20,650 nucleotides of DNA from the NCBI GenBank assembly GCA_018712885.1, contig DVGE01000018.1, forward strand, positions 1-20,650. Direction: 5' to 3'. The notes beneath the pieces were generated by a model. That model had not been told where the DNA came from and did no database searches. It saw nothing but the letters and a program-made list of their open reading frames with translations. The stretch comes from Candidatus Pullichristensenella stercoripullorum. GTDB taxonomy: Bacteria > Bacillota > Clostridia > Christensenellales > Aristaeellaceae. The translations under genes were made by a program, and so were the position numbers. Positions 20,646-20,650 of this stretch are shown here, piece after piece. How positions within the stretch are numbered: position 1 is the stretch's first letter; the number at the start of each line of letters is the position of its first letter.

Positions 20646-20650
20646 ATCCT

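Overview
The window is about 20.6 kb of GC-rich, gene-dense bacterial DNA, most consistent with a GC-rich Bacillota (Clostridia-type, probably gut-associated) chromosome. The reasons are strong AGGAGG-type ribosome binding sites, sigma-A-like promoters, a SorC-family regulator, an HxlA/HxlB pair close to the Bacillus type, RbsABC-type sugar uptake, and many GC-rich hairpins. No rRNA, tRNA, CRISPR array, transposase or phage gene was seen. The organism assignment is inference.

Layout. (1) 1-2101, minus strand: the 5' part of a YibE/F-like membrane protein that runs off the window, and a secreted alkaline phosphatase with its own terminator. (2) 2350-3315, plus strand: a SorC-family sugar-responsive regulator with a promoter and a palindromic candidate operator. 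It converges, across two hairpin terminators, on (3) 3433-6741, minus strand: an operon of an FGGY sugar kinase and a two-subunit (split) transketolase. (4) 7021-9389, plus strand and divergent from (3): 3-hexulose-6-phosphate synthase, 6-phospho-3-hexuloisomerase and a mannitol-1-phosphate-dehydrogenase-like enzyme. The 279 bp between (3) and (4) holds two opposed promoters and a perfect 10-bp inverted repeat. (5) 9631-20291, plus strand: a long sugar uptake and catabolism operon. It encodes a substrate-binding protein, an RbsA-like ATPase, an RbsC-like permease, RbsD-1, an MDR dehydrogenase, a ribokinase-like kinase, RbsD-2, a second FGGY kinase, two DeoC aldolases and a D-tagatose/D-allulose 3-epimerase-type enzyme. 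(6) 20292-20650: terminators and a dense block of nested inverted repeats that looks like an intergenic repeat element.

How the genes may work together. The ABC transporter imports one or more monosaccharides. RbsD proteins interconvert anomers, the epimerase acts on free ketoses, and the PfkB and FGGY kinases phosphorylate the sugars. DeoC cleaves a deoxyaldose phosphate, giving glyceraldehyde-3-phosphate in the known family reaction. The split transketolase and the HPS/PHI pair connect ketopentose phosphates to fructose-6-phosphate, which the MtlD-like enzyme could interconvert with a hexitol phosphate.

The most distinctive trait is that three functions occur twice: two RbsD, two DeoC and two closely similar FGGY kinases. 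Together with the HPS/PHI pair and split transketolase this suggests a locus handling more than one pentose, deoxypentose or ketose, or an uncommon branched or deoxy sugar. The actual substrate cannot be read from the sequence.
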